Positions 7,273-15,645 of a stretch of 43,225 bases of DNA are shown in pieces. The notes under the pieces were generated by a model. That model ran no database searches and had not been told where the DNA came from. It was given only the letters and a program-made list of their open reading frames with translations. The DNA comes from Candidatus Undinarchaeales archaeon. Lineage in GTDB: Archaea; SpSt-1190; JASMDC01. Location: assembly GCA_030753015.1 (NCBI GenBank), contig JASMDC010000030.1, forward strand, positions 1 through 43,225. Direction: 5' to 3'. Position 1 is the first letter of the stretch; every line of letters begins with the position of its first letter. The position numbers and the translations under genes are program-made.

Positions 7273-7878
7273 ATGGGACCGACATTCCTTGATGGCGTGT
7301 CTGACGGCTATGCTGCCGTCAAGGAGAAGGTCGCCGATAACTACCACAAGCATCCGGGCACCTACAAGGCAGTCGGCACCGTGGCCGCTGGTGTAGGCGC
7401 TTACCTCCTGGCACGGGAGGGCCTGGACGCTGTGGGATTTCAGGATTACGTGGCCAACAGCATGCCCTGGCTCGGCCAGTACGCTGACGCCGTCGCCAGC
7501 GGCACTGCCGGCGTACTCGCCGCCCTGGGAGCCAAGGCCCCGGTGGAGAAGACCATCAAATACTTCGAGGGCGAGCGGAAGCACGAGAAAGGCACGTACG
7601 CTGCGGACGCCAGTGAGAGCGGTGCCAAGGAGGCCGCGGACGCCGTTATCGAGGGGATGGACGGAACGGACATCGGCTGCGCTGCCCTGGGCATGCCCGT
7701 GGGCCTCACCGATATGAAGGAGCTTTACGACGGTGTGAAGTCGGACTACCAGCACAACCACAAGAAGGGTGCCTCATACAATGAGACCGATCCCGCCTTC
7801 GACGAGAAGATGTTCGGTGCCGACCAGGCGCCGTACCACGTGTTCAGAAAGGAGAAGAGCGGGAAGTCCGCCCCGTGA
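7273..7878 (+). CDS. Hypothetical 201-residue protein with hydrophobic Ala/Gly-rich segments
   Basis: Not recognised. After a charged N-terminus (D-G-Y-A-A-V-K-E-K-V) two Ala/Gly-rich hydrophobic stretches appear, about residues 33-49 and 75-95, either short membrane helices or glycine-zipper-like segments. The C-terminal half is hydrophilic, with lysine- and glutamate-rich parts and a final K-S-G-K-S-A-P. The strong TATA element and the leaderless ATG support it as a real gene, as does codon use (strong G/C third positions). It converges on the M14 carboxypeptidase gene with only nine bases between stops. Confidence 0.65.
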   Translation: MGPTFLDGVSDGYAAVKEKVADNYHKHPGTYKAVGTVAAGVGAYLLAREGLDAVGFQDYVANSMPWLGQYADAVASGTAGVLAALGAKAPVEKTIKYFEGERKHEKGTYAADASESGAKEAADAVIEGMDGTDIGCAALGMPVGLTDMKELYDGVKSDYQHNHKKGASYNETDPAFDEKMFGADQAPYHVFRKEKSGKSAP

Positions 7879-7887
7879 GCCCCGCTA

Positions 7888-9219
7888 CTATTTATCGAGC
7901 ACCTGCTCCGGATCGTCCATCATCTCGATGAACCAGAGCACGGCAGGAAGGTTGTTATCGACCACATCGTCGATGTCCTCCTCGTCGGGATTGAACTGCG
8001 TGAAGGTGTTGCCCCATCCGCCTCCGCCTTCCAGCTCGACGGTGTAGGCGAGCATCCCCTTGGAGTCCGCCCAGTCGGTGTACGTACCGCTGGCCAGGGC
8101 CGTCCGGCCGCCGTGCATCACGTCGTACGGGCGCTCCATGAGCTCGCGCATCCCATTGCCGATGGCGCGGTAAAGCTCCTCACGCTCGCCATCCTCGGTG
8201 GTGTAGTCGGGGGCGTACTGGTACTCGCCACCATAGGAATGAAACGCCAGCGTCCCCTTGAAATCATGCTCGGCCACGAACTCGGCCATGGCCGTGGTCT
8301 CCTGCTCGCTCATGGCCTCGGGACCACGGTAGGTCTGGTGCCAGTAATTGCCGCTGGCACCGGGCTTGCCCCAGGCCTCCGAGAAGTTACGGTTGAGGTC
8401 CACACCATGGAGCGAGGACGACCTTTCGGCCCAGTTCCCCTCCTCGACGAGCTCGCTGTTATCGCGGGCGTTCTTGCGGTGGTCCGAGTCACCGTACCGC
8501 CGCACCTGCTCGGCCACGATCATCCCGCCATCGGTATTGAAGCTCGGGATTATCCAGGTGTCCCGGCTGTCCACCAACTTTGTGATATAGGCGTCCTTGC
8601 CGTAGCCGTCGACCATCGTCTTGGCCACGTCGAGGGGCACCTCCACCGCGATGGCCTCCCGGGCATGGAACTGGCCGACAAGTAGCACCTCGGTCCGCGC
8701 CTCGCGGTCCTTCACGCGAGCGTCGCTGCCGATGCGTATGGCGTAGATCGGATTACCGAGTCCACTCTTCCCGATGACCTCGACATGAGCGAGGTCCGGT
8801 GCCTTCTTCTCGAGAGCGTACAGTTCCTCGGCGACCTCCTCGGGGACGTGGTACTTGCCCAGACCACCGTCCCTGAGAGGCGAATCGGTGGGTATACGCT
8901 GCCAGGAACGGACATACTGTCCCTGCTCGACATACTTATCAAGGGCATCGTCACGGTCATAAGCGCCCCCTTCAGCGGGGAGCACCATCTCCTTGGGAAG
9001 CCGTATCTCGTAGTCGCCGAGGTCGATCCGGTAGTCGTCTGCCAGCTCGTGCTCAAGCAGCTCTTGGTGGGCGGGAGGCGTCGTTGCCGGATGGTCCGCC
9101 GCGTACGCTATTGGTGCGATAGCGGTGATGGCCGTGGCACCGAGGAGGGCATAGGTGGTGGCACGCTTCACCACACGGGCGAGCACACCCTCACCATCGC
9201 CGTCCCCGGCTTCTTCCAC
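7888..9219 (-). CDS. Membrane-anchored M14 zinc carboxypeptidase
   Basis: Metallocarboxypeptidase removing C-terminal residues from peptides. In 443 residues: an acidic tail (1-12), one membrane helix (about 18-41), a linker with the motif I-D-L-G-D-Y-E-I-R-L-P (65-75), then the M14 domain. Zinc ligands are H185 and E188 (F-H-A-R-E-A) and H327 (A-F-H-S-Y-G-G); G-V-D-L-N-R-N-F holds the substrate Arg/Asn pair; the catalytic Glu is E395 (Y-T-V-E-L-E). The GTG at 9219 is the first possible start after an in-frame stop. The I-D-x-G-D-Y motif is shared with the peptidases at 25634-31607, so this is a detached member of the same anchored-peptidase group. It follows the 9264 gene by 44 bases, probably in one transcript. 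Confidence 0.92.
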   Translation of the reverse strand: MEEAGDGDGEGVLARVVKRATTYALLGATAITAIAPIAYAADHPATTPPAHQELLEHELADDYRIDLGDYEIRLPKEMVLPAEGGAYDRDDALDKYVEQGQYVRSWQRIPTDSPLRDGGLGKYHVPEEVAEELYALEKKAPDLAHVEVIGKSGLGNPIYAIRIGSDARVKDREARTEVLLVGQFHAREAIAVEVPLDVAKTMVDGYGKDAYITKLVDSRDTWIIPSFNTDGGMIVAEQVRRYGDSDHRKNARDNSELVEEGNWAERSSSLHGVDLNRNFSEAWGKPGASGNYWHQTYRGPEAMSEQETTAMAEFVAEHDFKGTLAFHSYGGEYQYAPDYTTEDGEREELYRAIGNGMRELMERPYDVMHGGRTALASGTYTDWADSKGMLAYTVELEGGGGWGNTFTQFNPDEEDIDDVVDNNLPAVLWFIEMMDDPEQVLDK

Positions 9220-9263
9220 GGCCTAAGTCCCCTGTTTCCCTTTGATCCCCTTTCTAATCGGAC

Positions 9264-10964
9264 TTACTCGTCGTCCCAGAAGGTCTCGAGCTCGTCGGTC
9301 TTGTTGGTGACCACCCACTCGTTCGGCGAGACCTCTTCAAGGTGGTACCCGTTCTTGCCGAACCGGGATACCTCCACCTTGTCCTTGCCGTCATCCAGCT
9401 TCCAGATCTCTTTCTCTCCCATAGCCTTGATGCTTTTGAGCACGGGGATGAAGTCCTTGATGCGGCGCTTGTGCGTGAGGTCGACGGCCTCCTCCTCGGG
9501 GCCGTTGTGCTTGATGTACAGATCGCCCTCGTTGAAGGCGACAGCATAGTGGTTGTCGTCCTCCTTGACGATCTTACCCTGAGAACCCTTGAAGGACACC
9601 TCCCAGCCGGAGTCGAAGATGTAACTGTCACCATCGTGGATGAAGGCAGTGCCCTCGATGGTGGTCTTGACCTCGGGCTTCTCGTGGTAGAGCGAGAAGA
9701 GGAAGTTGGAACCCACCCAGAGGGCGGCGCCGGCGGCGGCCACGGGCACGCTGGAGACAGGCCACGCCTTGGTGGCGGCCACGGTCCCCGAGTAGGTTCC
9801 CAGGTAGACGCCGCTGCCGATGGACGACTCCACGCCCATGATCTGCCAGAAGTTCTCCGAGTAGTCGTCGTGCTCGTGCTCCTTCTTGTTGATGATCTGA
9901 TCGTGGATGGCTAAGTTGGCCTTACCGCTCATTGTACCGGAGATGGCGCTGGCCACGGTGGCCGCGCCGTAGATGCCGATGAACGCGTAACCGGGGTTCT
10001 CCCCTAAGTGCTTGAGGATGTCCGGGTGGAGCCCAAAGTAGCTGGCGCCGGTAACGGTGCCCAGCCCGGCCACGTAGAGATTGACCTTCTTTAGTTCCTC
10101 CATAGGTTTCTCGGAGTTGACGGCGTTGTCGACGACGCTTCCAAGGAAGCTCTCGCCGATAATGCCAAGGGCGGGGCTGCCGATGTTGCCGATGGAGGTG
10201 ATGGTTGAGGCGATGCCGTAAGCAGCACCCTGCTCCCACAGCTTGGGGGTGATGACGCCCAGGAGCATGGCCGCACCGACGTTCCCCATAAGGTCGCCGA
10301 CCTTAAGGACGGCGTACTCAGGGTCCTCCTTGAACAGACGGTAAAAGACCTTGAACTTGTCCATGAAGGACTTCTCGTCCATCTGGTACATCTCGAGGGA
10401 GAGATCGTCAGGGATGCCGAAGAAGCTCTTGAAGTCCTCGTTGAAACCGAACTCCTCGAACTCAACGGTCTCTTTGAGATTGAAACCGTTCCCCTTGAGG
10501 TACTCCTTGAGGCCAGGGTCAGCGTCATCGGGGACCGGCAGTTTCTTGAGGCCGATTAGAGAGCCGAAGAACTTGCCCTCCCCCCGCTCGGTGATGACCT
10601 CCGTACGGTAGGCCATGGCCGGGTGGAAGGCGGGATCCTTTACGTCATACGCCGTAAAGACCGCATCCTTACCGGCGGCCGCAGCGACGCGGTAGGCGTC
10701 CACGTGCATGCCCTCCTCGTCGGTGTGGTACACCACGGAGAACCGCGCACCGTCGTACCCGGCGTTCACCAGGTCCATGTACTGGTCCTCCAGCCCGAAG
10801 TTGGCCTTCGCGAACTCGAGATTGTTCGGGTTCAGCTGGAACTCGTCGTACTGCGCTCCCGCTACGAAGAGCGGATTCGCGTCGAGCTTGCGTGTAAGAA
10901 TCTCAGAGGCAGTGTTGTTCTCCTCTTGGAAATCCTCTTCGGCGAGGACTGCTGCATCATACAT
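9264..10964 (-). CDS. Large membrane protein of unknown function
   Basis: Not recognised; 566 residues from the proposed start. The N-terminal 190 residues are soluble and charged, followed by a central set of hydrophobic Gly/Ala-rich segments (about 210-440; roughly six candidate helices, for example around the G-V-I-T-P-K, S-I-G-N-I-G-S-P-A-L-G-I-I-G and V-A-G-L-G-T-V-T-G stretches), then a soluble C-terminal domain of about 110 residues rich in beta-like segments (D-S-Y-I-F-D-S-G-W-E-V). The ATG at 10964 is preferred over one at 10982, because the TATA-like TTTTTTAAA at 10989-10998 lies 29 bases before 10964 but only 11 before 10982. It lies between secA and the M14 gene on the same strand. 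A transporter-like fold is possible but unproven. Confidence 0.7.
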   Translation of the reverse strand: MYDAAVLAEEDFQEENNTASEILTRKLDANPLFVAGAQYDEFQLNPNNLEFAKANFGLEDQYMDLVNAGYDGARFSVVYHTDEEGMHVDAYRVAAAAGKDAVFTAYDVKDPAFHPAMAYRTEVITERGEGKFFGSLIGLKKLPVPDDADPGLKEYLKGNGFNLKETVEFEEFGFNEDFKSFFGIPDDLSLEMYQMDEKSFMDKFKVFYRLFKEDPEYAVLKVGDLMGNVGAAMLLGVITPKLWEQGAAYGIASTITSIGNIGSPALGIIGESFLGSVVDNAVNSEKPMEELKKVNLYVAGLGTVTGASYFGLHPDILKHLGENPGYAFIGIYGAATVASAISGTMSGKANLAIHDQIINKKEHEHDDYSENFWQIMGVESSIGSGVYLGTYSGTVAATKAWPVSSVPVAAAGAALWVGSNFLFSLYHEKPEVKTTIEGTAFIHDGDSYIFDSGWEVSFKGSQGKIVKEDDNHYAVAFNEGDLYIKHNGPEEEAVDLTHKRRIKDFIPVLKSIKAMGEKEIWKLDDGKDKVEVSRFGKNGYHLEEVSPNEWVVTNKTDELETFWDDE

Positions 10965-10988
10965 GAAGCCAACGGGCGCCATCGTCGG

Positions 10989-10998
10989 TTTAAAAAAG
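10989..10998 (-). promoter_or_regulatory. TATA-like promoter of the 9264-10964 gene
   Basis: Minus-strand TTTTTTAAA, about 29 bases before the ATG at 10964. It decides the start of that gene as a leaderless one. Confidence 0.5.
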
Positions 10999-11277
10999 GT
11001 TTTCCTACGCGAACCGGAAAACTCGTGTGTTACTACCCTTGAGACACGTCACAAATCAAGAAAAGGAAGGGCATTTCCACCAGAGATAGGGTGGTTCACG
11101 AAAATACGGTCTGGATCGGAATGCCGTGTCACCGCCGAGTAGGAACACAAGCCAGGTCAAGTATCATCACAGAACGGGCCCGCAGGACTCCGCTCCGGGT
11201 TAAGAATTATTTCAATTATCCTTGAATGGTTGGACCATAAGGAGTATGAGAGGCGTTTCAAATACTAGAGAAGGTAT
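10999..11277. other. Intergenic stretch after secA, no gene seen
   Basis: About 280 bases between the secA stop and the promoter of the next gene. It is richer in A/T than the flanking genes. I see no tRNA arms, no conserved short ORF and no strong hairpin; a weak AGTAT/ATACT pair near 11247-11270 follows the secA stop. It may hold only a terminator and the upstream part of a promoter. Confidence 0.5.
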
Positions 11278-13746
11278 CTAGGCAGCCGCCTCGGCGCCCT
11301 CAGGTGTACCCTCGCCTGACGTCTCGCCCTCGTCCTCTTTCTTCGTGATCTGGAAGTGGAAGAGCGATCGCGTCGACTGCCAGCGGATTCCGCTCTGCAT
11401 CCCCTGGTACATGTGGAAGGCCTCGGTCTGGTACTCGATGAAGGGATCCTTCTGTGCGTAAGCCCGGAGGTGGACACCGCGCTTCATCTCGTCCATGCCC
11501 AGAAGGTGATCCTTCCATGACATGTCTGCGGCGTGCAGGAGGACCTGTCGCTCCACCTGCCCGATTATCTCCGCCCCGACCTCAGCCTCCCGCTCGTGGT
11601 AGCGTTTCATGGCCTCGTTCGTGAGGTTCTCGGTCAGCTCGTCGGCGTTCTTGACCGAGCCAACGTTCAGGTCGGCCACGTCGATGCCGAAGACGGCCTG
11701 GCAGTTGTAGGTGAACTGCTTCTCGAGGAACTCGTTCTCCCACTGATGGGGCTTGGGGCCCTCAGCGGTGAAACTCTCAACTACTTCCTCTGCCGTCCGC
11801 TCGATGACGTTGTACACGTCCTGCTTCAGGTCAGGCCGCTCAAGGATTACGTTGCGGTCGTCGTAGAATATCCCTCGCTGTGTGTTCATGACCTCGTCGT
11901 ACTTCAGCAGGTTCTTGCGCATCTCGAAGTGCATGCCCTCGACCTTCACCTGCGCCTGTCGGACGACCTTGTCGATGAGCTTGCCCGATAGCGGCTCGTC
12001 CTTGTGGACCCCCGAGAAGAACTTATCAATCTTCTCCGGCCCGTAGAACCGCAGCAGCTCGTCCTCAGCGGACAGGTAGAACCGACAGGAACCGGGATCC
12101 CCCTGGCGGCCCTCACGTCCCAGGAGCTGGTCGTCGATGCGACGTGAGTCATGACGCTCGGTACCGATCACATGGAGACCTCCGATGTCGGCCACGCCCT
12201 CACCGAGCTTGATATCGGTACCGCGACCGGCCATGTTCGTGGCCACGGTCACAGCACCCTTCTGCCCGGCCTGGGCGATGATATCGGCCTCCTGCTTGTG
12301 GTGCTTGGCATGAAGCACCTGGTGGTCGATGCCACGGGCGATGAGCATATCGCTAAGGTGCTCGGACACATCGATGGAACGGGTGCCCACGAGCACGGGG
12401 CGGCCTGCCTCGTGCTGGGCCACGATGTCGTCGACGATCGCGTCGTACTTCTCCTCCGCGGTGCGGTATATCAGGTCCTGCTGGATGTCGCGCTGCATGG
12501 GCTCGTTCGTGGGGACCTGGACGACGTCCATGCCGTAAAGGGAGATGAACTCGCCCTCCTCGGTCTTTGCGGTCCCGGTCATGCCCGAGACGCGGTCGTA
12601 CATCCTGAAGAAGTTTGGGAACGTGATGGAGGCGTAGGTCTGGGAGGGCTCGCGGACCTTCATGTCGGTCTTACCGGTCGCCAGCATGTCGTTGTTGGCC
12701 TCTTTCGCCTCCAGGGCCTCGTGGAGCCCGGCCTCGTATCGCCTGCCGTGCATGAGGCGCCCGGTGAACTCGTCGACGATGAGCAGCTCGCCGTCGGAGA
12801 CCACGTAGTTCTTGTCCTTGGTGAAGAGAGAGTGTGCGGCGATGCACTGGCGTGCTGAGTGATAGAGGTGCATGGTCCGCTCGTCCGTGGGCGAGTCCAC
12901 TCCGAGGGCCTTGGCCAGCTTGTCATCCCCCCGCTCGGTGAAGAAGGCGAGATGGTCCTTCTCGTGCACCTCGTAGTCGCGCCCGGGCTCGAAGTCGCGG
13001 ACGATACGGTCCATGATGAGGTACTCGCGGGCCGTAGTGCCGGTGCGTCCGGAGATGATAAGAGGCGTCCTGCCCTCGTCGATGAGGATGGAGTCCACCT
13101 CGTCGATGATGGCGTAGTGCATGCCCCGCATGACCCGATCCTCGGGTCGCCGGACCATGTTGTCTTTGAGGTGGTCGAACCCGAACTCGTTGTTCGTCCC
13201 GTAGGTGATGTCCGCCTGGTAGGCGGCCTTGCGGTCCTCGGGGGACTCGTCATGCTGGATGCATCCCACCGACATCCCCATGAACTCATAGATGGGGGCC
13301 ATCTCCTCGGCATCGCGGCCGGCCAGGTAGTCGTTGACGGTGATGACGTGGACGCCCTTGCCCTCAATGGCATGGAGGTAGGCCGGGAGTGTCGCGACCA
13401 GAGTCTTGCCCTCGCCTGTCTGCATCTCGGCGATACGCCCTTCGTGAAGGACCACACCTCCCTTGATCTGGACATCGTAGTGGCGCATCCCGGTAACGCG
13501 GTTGCTTGCCTCGCGCACGGCGGCATAGGCTTCGGGCATGAGGTCGTCCAGGCTCTCGCCGGCAGAATAACGGTCCCGGAACTCGTCGGTTTTTCCCGCA
13601 AGCTCGTCATCGGAGAGGGTAGTCATCTCATCAGCGTAGCTGTTGACCTCCTCGACGATGCCGTCCAGGCGCTGCCGCTCGCGGTGGTTGTACGAGAAGA
13701 AGGACTTCACTCCGTCGTATAATCGATCGAGCAGCCCGTCCTCCAT
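11278..13746 (-). CDS. secA: SecA, preprotein translocase ATPase
   Basis: Motor ATPase that pushes unfolded preproteins through SecYEG. The 822-residue protein is nearly full length. Walker A M-Q-T-G-E-G-K-T is at about 108-115, Walker B D-E-V-D-S-I-L-I-D-E follows, then the preprotein-binding region, M-T-G-T-A, the second motor domain (V-G-T-R-S-I, V-A-T-N-M-A-G-R-G-T-D-I-K-L-G, R-R-I-D-D-Q-L-L-G-R-E-G-R-Q-G-D-P-G) and the wing/scaffold with W-K-D-H-L-L-G-M-D. Motif VI differs slightly from the usual N-Q-L-R-G-R-x-G-R-Q-G-D. The acidic C-tail lacks the Cys-rich zinc motif. The ATG at 13746 is about 30 bases from a TATA box, so it is expressed from an archaeal-type promoter. SecA is a bacterial hallmark normally absent from archaea. 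Confidence 0.97.
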   Translation of the reverse strand: MEDGLLDRLYDGVKSFFSYNHRERQRLDGIVEEVNSYADEMTTLSDDELAGKTDEFRDRYSAGESLDDLMPEAYAAVREASNRVTGMRHYDVQIKGGVVLHEGRIAEMQTGEGKTLVATLPAYLHAIEGKGVHVITVNDYLAGRDAEEMAPIYEFMGMSVGCIQHDESPEDRKAAYQADITYGTNNEFGFDHLKDNMVRRPEDRVMRGMHYAIIDEVDSILIDEGRTPLIISGRTGTTAREYLIMDRIVRDFEPGRDYEVHEKDHLAFFTERGDDKLAKALGVDSPTDERTMHLYHSARQCIAAHSLFTKDKNYVVSDGELLIVDEFTGRLMHGRRYEAGLHEALEAKEANNDMLATGKTDMKVREPSQTYASITFPNFFRMYDRVSGMTGTAKTEEGEFISLYGMDVVQVPTNEPMQRDIQQDLIYRTAEEKYDAIVDDIVAQHEAGRPVLVGTRSIDVSEHLSDMLIARGIDHQVLHAKHHKQEADIIAQAGQKGAVTVATNMAGRGTDIKLGEGVADIGGLHVIGTERHDSRRIDDQLLGREGRQGDPGSCRFYLSAEDELLRFYGPEKIDKFFSGVHKDEPLSGKLIDKVVRQAQVKVEGMHFEMRKNLLKYDEVMNTQRGIFYDDRNVILERPDLKQDVYNVIERTAEEVVESFTAEGPKPHQWENEFLEKQFTYNCQAVFGIDVADLNVGSVKNADELTENLTNEAMKRYHEREAEVGAEIIGQVERQVLLHAADMSWKDHLLGMDEMKRGVHLRAYAQKDPFIEYQTEAFHMYQGMQSGIRWQSTRSLFHFQITKKEDEGETSGEGTPEGAEAAA

Positions 13747-13770
13747 CAAGTTGGCCTCGGCCCCGTACGG

Positions 13771-13780
13771 CCTTAATAAA
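13771..13780 (-). promoter_or_regulatory. TATA-like promoter of secA
   Basis: Minus-strand TTTATTAAGG, centred about 30 bases before the secA ATG; there is no Shine-Dalgarno-like run, so the message looks leaderless. It lies between the stop of the exported-protein operon (13822) and secA. Confidence 0.55.
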
Positions 13781-13821
13781 GGTTTCTCTGCGCGGGACTG
13801 GAAAACGGCATACGTAGGCCC

Positions 13822-15645
13822 TCAGCATGCCTCGATGCGGGTCACGTACTCGTACCCCTTACTGGTGTGCACGGGGATGAGCGGGTACATCTCGACAGGC
13901 ACCTCGGTATCGCCCCGCACACGCACGACCTGGCCACGTGAGCGCACTTTGTACGCGGGCCGGTCGGCCGTATCGGTCGTGGCATGCGCGAGGAGAAGAT
14001 ACATGCCGGCGTCAACCTCGTGGAACTCGTACGTGCCCTCCTCGTCGGCGACCACGGTGACTGTTGAGCCCGGATAGCCATCCAGGGGCACCATGTGAAG
14101 GCGGATGGCACGAGGCGGTACACCGTCCACATAGGTGAGTGTTCGCTCGCCCACCGCTTTCGTACGCTGATCACCGGTGCACGATATCCTGTCTTTGACG
14201 TACACACGGCCATGCACGCGGCCCTTGGTACCCAGTTCGACATCCTTTGTGAGATGGCCTGACACCTCGACACGCTCGATGAGCCGACCGAGTCCGGGCG
14301 GGCGACTTGCCTCCACGATAAGTGTGTGCTCGCCACAGGGCACCTTTTTCCGCTCAAGGCGCCCTCCCTCGAAGGGATGGAGACAGGTGTCCAGCCACGC
14401 TTGACCGTCCACGGGAGCGTTCCCAGGTCCGGTGATGGTGAGCTCAAGATCGCAACCACCGGTCCCGCACAGGTCATCCACGGTCACCGGATGCTCCTGG
14501 CCGAACCGGGCGTAGGGGTCCACGCCTGTGAGGTAGGACTCGAGCACGAAGGCGAACTCCAGCGGTCGTCCCTCGGTCCGGACGCCCATTGCCACCGGTT
14601 TAAGGTCACGTAGGACCATCATCACGTCATACTGGGCGGTGTAGCTCACGTTGTACCGGCTGAGGCAGACTGGTTCATCGGCATCACGTCGGTCGATGAA
14701 CGGGAACGGTACCGGCACGTACTCCACATGCTTCGTGCTCTCCTGCTCGGTACGGGGATTGGCCAGCAGGGTCATGTCGACACGCTCGCGCACCATCTCC
14801 ATGGACCACTCGATATCCGGCTCGTCCTTTGAAGCACTGCGCTGCCGCTGGAGCTCCTTGGCCACCGACAGTTGTGCGTTCTCCACGAAGGGCCGGGCCA
14901 TGTCACGCTTGGTGGCGATGATACGCTGCTTCCGGCACGCCATGGTCTCTCCGATGCCGCCGGGCGGGCTGGGGATACGGTCGTCATTGATCATGCCCGA
15001 GAGGAGATTGCGCTCCATGTACCGCTCCTTCTCGTACATCTCGAGATAGGCCTTTGCCCGGGACCACAGGGTTCGAAGACGCAGTGGGAGGGTGATGGTC
15101 ATATCCTCCACCGACCGTGTCGCCTCCTCGTCCCCCTCGAGGTGATATGTGAGCTCGAGCGTCGCCTCGACTCCCTCTTCCTGCAGCTTCGCTGTGACCC
15201 GTGGTGCGCCGAAGACGACCTGGGCCTTTTCGCCTGCACGGATCGCCTCGAGGCGCGGGGTCAGCCGCCGTGTCGCCTCCTGTGAGAGGAGGCCCTCCAT
15301 GACCTGTACCGTGGGGAAGAGCACCATGCGGCCCTTCTGGAGATAGACGGGGCGCTTGACCACCACAGGACCCGGGAGCGAGTTGGTGGTGTAGCCGCCG
15401 CGCCGTCCCAGCTCATACACGGACTCCTCCACGGAGTCGCGGAGGGCGCTCTCGATGATTTCCGAGAGGTCACGCAGACGGTCCACGGTCGCTCTCGTCT
15501 CCCCCGCTTCGGCCCGGACCGTGCGGTCGGTCCGGCTCCCACGCAGGACGTAGGATACGATCACAAGAACAACGAGGGCGATAGCGATTAGCCCGAAGAG
15601 GCTTACCTGACCACGTCCACGGCCCAACACAATCCGGCCGCGCAT
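13822..15645 (-). CDS. Pilin-like anchored surface protein with a carboxypeptidase-regulatory-like domain
   Basis: A 607-residue protein with an archaeal class III (type IV pilin-like) N-terminus: R-G-R-G-Q then V-S-L-F-G-L-I-A-I-A-L-V-V-L-V-I-V, the expected cleavage being next to G-Q/V-S. The body has a coiled-coil-like region near 40-75, a mixed alpha/beta middle, two single Cys-rich spots (C-G-T-G-G-C-D) and a C-terminal beta-sandwich (about 470-590) with G-R-V-H-G-R-V-Y-V and E-E-G-T-Y-E-F-H-E-V-D-A-G-M-Y, typical of carboxypeptidase regulatory-like repeats. Its ATG is fused to the stop of the upstream gene (TGATG), with a GAGGGGG run upstream. Last gene of a three-gene exported-protein operon; exact role unknown. 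Confidence 0.75.
   Translation of the reverse strand: MRGRIVLGRGRGQVSLFGLIAIALVVLVIVSYVLRGSRTDRTVRAEAGETRATVDRLRDLSEIIESALRDSVEESVYELGRRGGYTTNSLPGPVVVKRPVYLQKGRMVLFPTVQVMEGLLSQEATRRLTPRLEAIRAGEKAQVVFGAPRVTAKLQEEGVEATLELTYHLEGDEEATRSVEDMTITLPLRLRTLWSRAKAYLEMYEKERYMERNLLSGMINDDRIPSPPGGIGETMACRKQRIIATKRDMARPFVENAQLSVAKELQRQRSASKDEPDIEWSMEMVRERVDMTLLANPRTEQESTKHVEYVPVPFPFIDRRDADEPVCLSRYNVSYTAQYDVMMVLRDLKPVAMGVRTEGRPLEFAFVLESYLTGVDPYARFGQEHPVTVDDLCGTGGCDLELTITGPGNAPVDGQAWLDTCLHPFEGGRLERKKVPCGEHTLIVEASRPPGLGRLIERVEVSGHLTKDVELGTKGRVHGRVYVKDRISCTGDQRTKAVGERTLTYVDGVPPRAIRLHMVPLDGYPGSTVTVVADEEGTYEFHEVDAGMYLLLAHATTDTADRPAYKVRSRGQVVRVRGDTEVPVEMYPLIPVHTSKGYEYVTRIEAC

Noticed and set aside
10999..11277. 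tRNA or structured RNA in the secA downstream gap
   Set aside because: No T-arm or anticodon-like stem and no long stem were found on either strand.
11278..13746. Reading the whole window as bacterial because of SecA
   Set aside because: TATA-type leaderless starts, TrmB-like regulator, Ogg2, class III signal peptide and NmPin-like parvulin together favour an archaeon; SecA alone is not enough, though a bacterial origin is not fully excluded.
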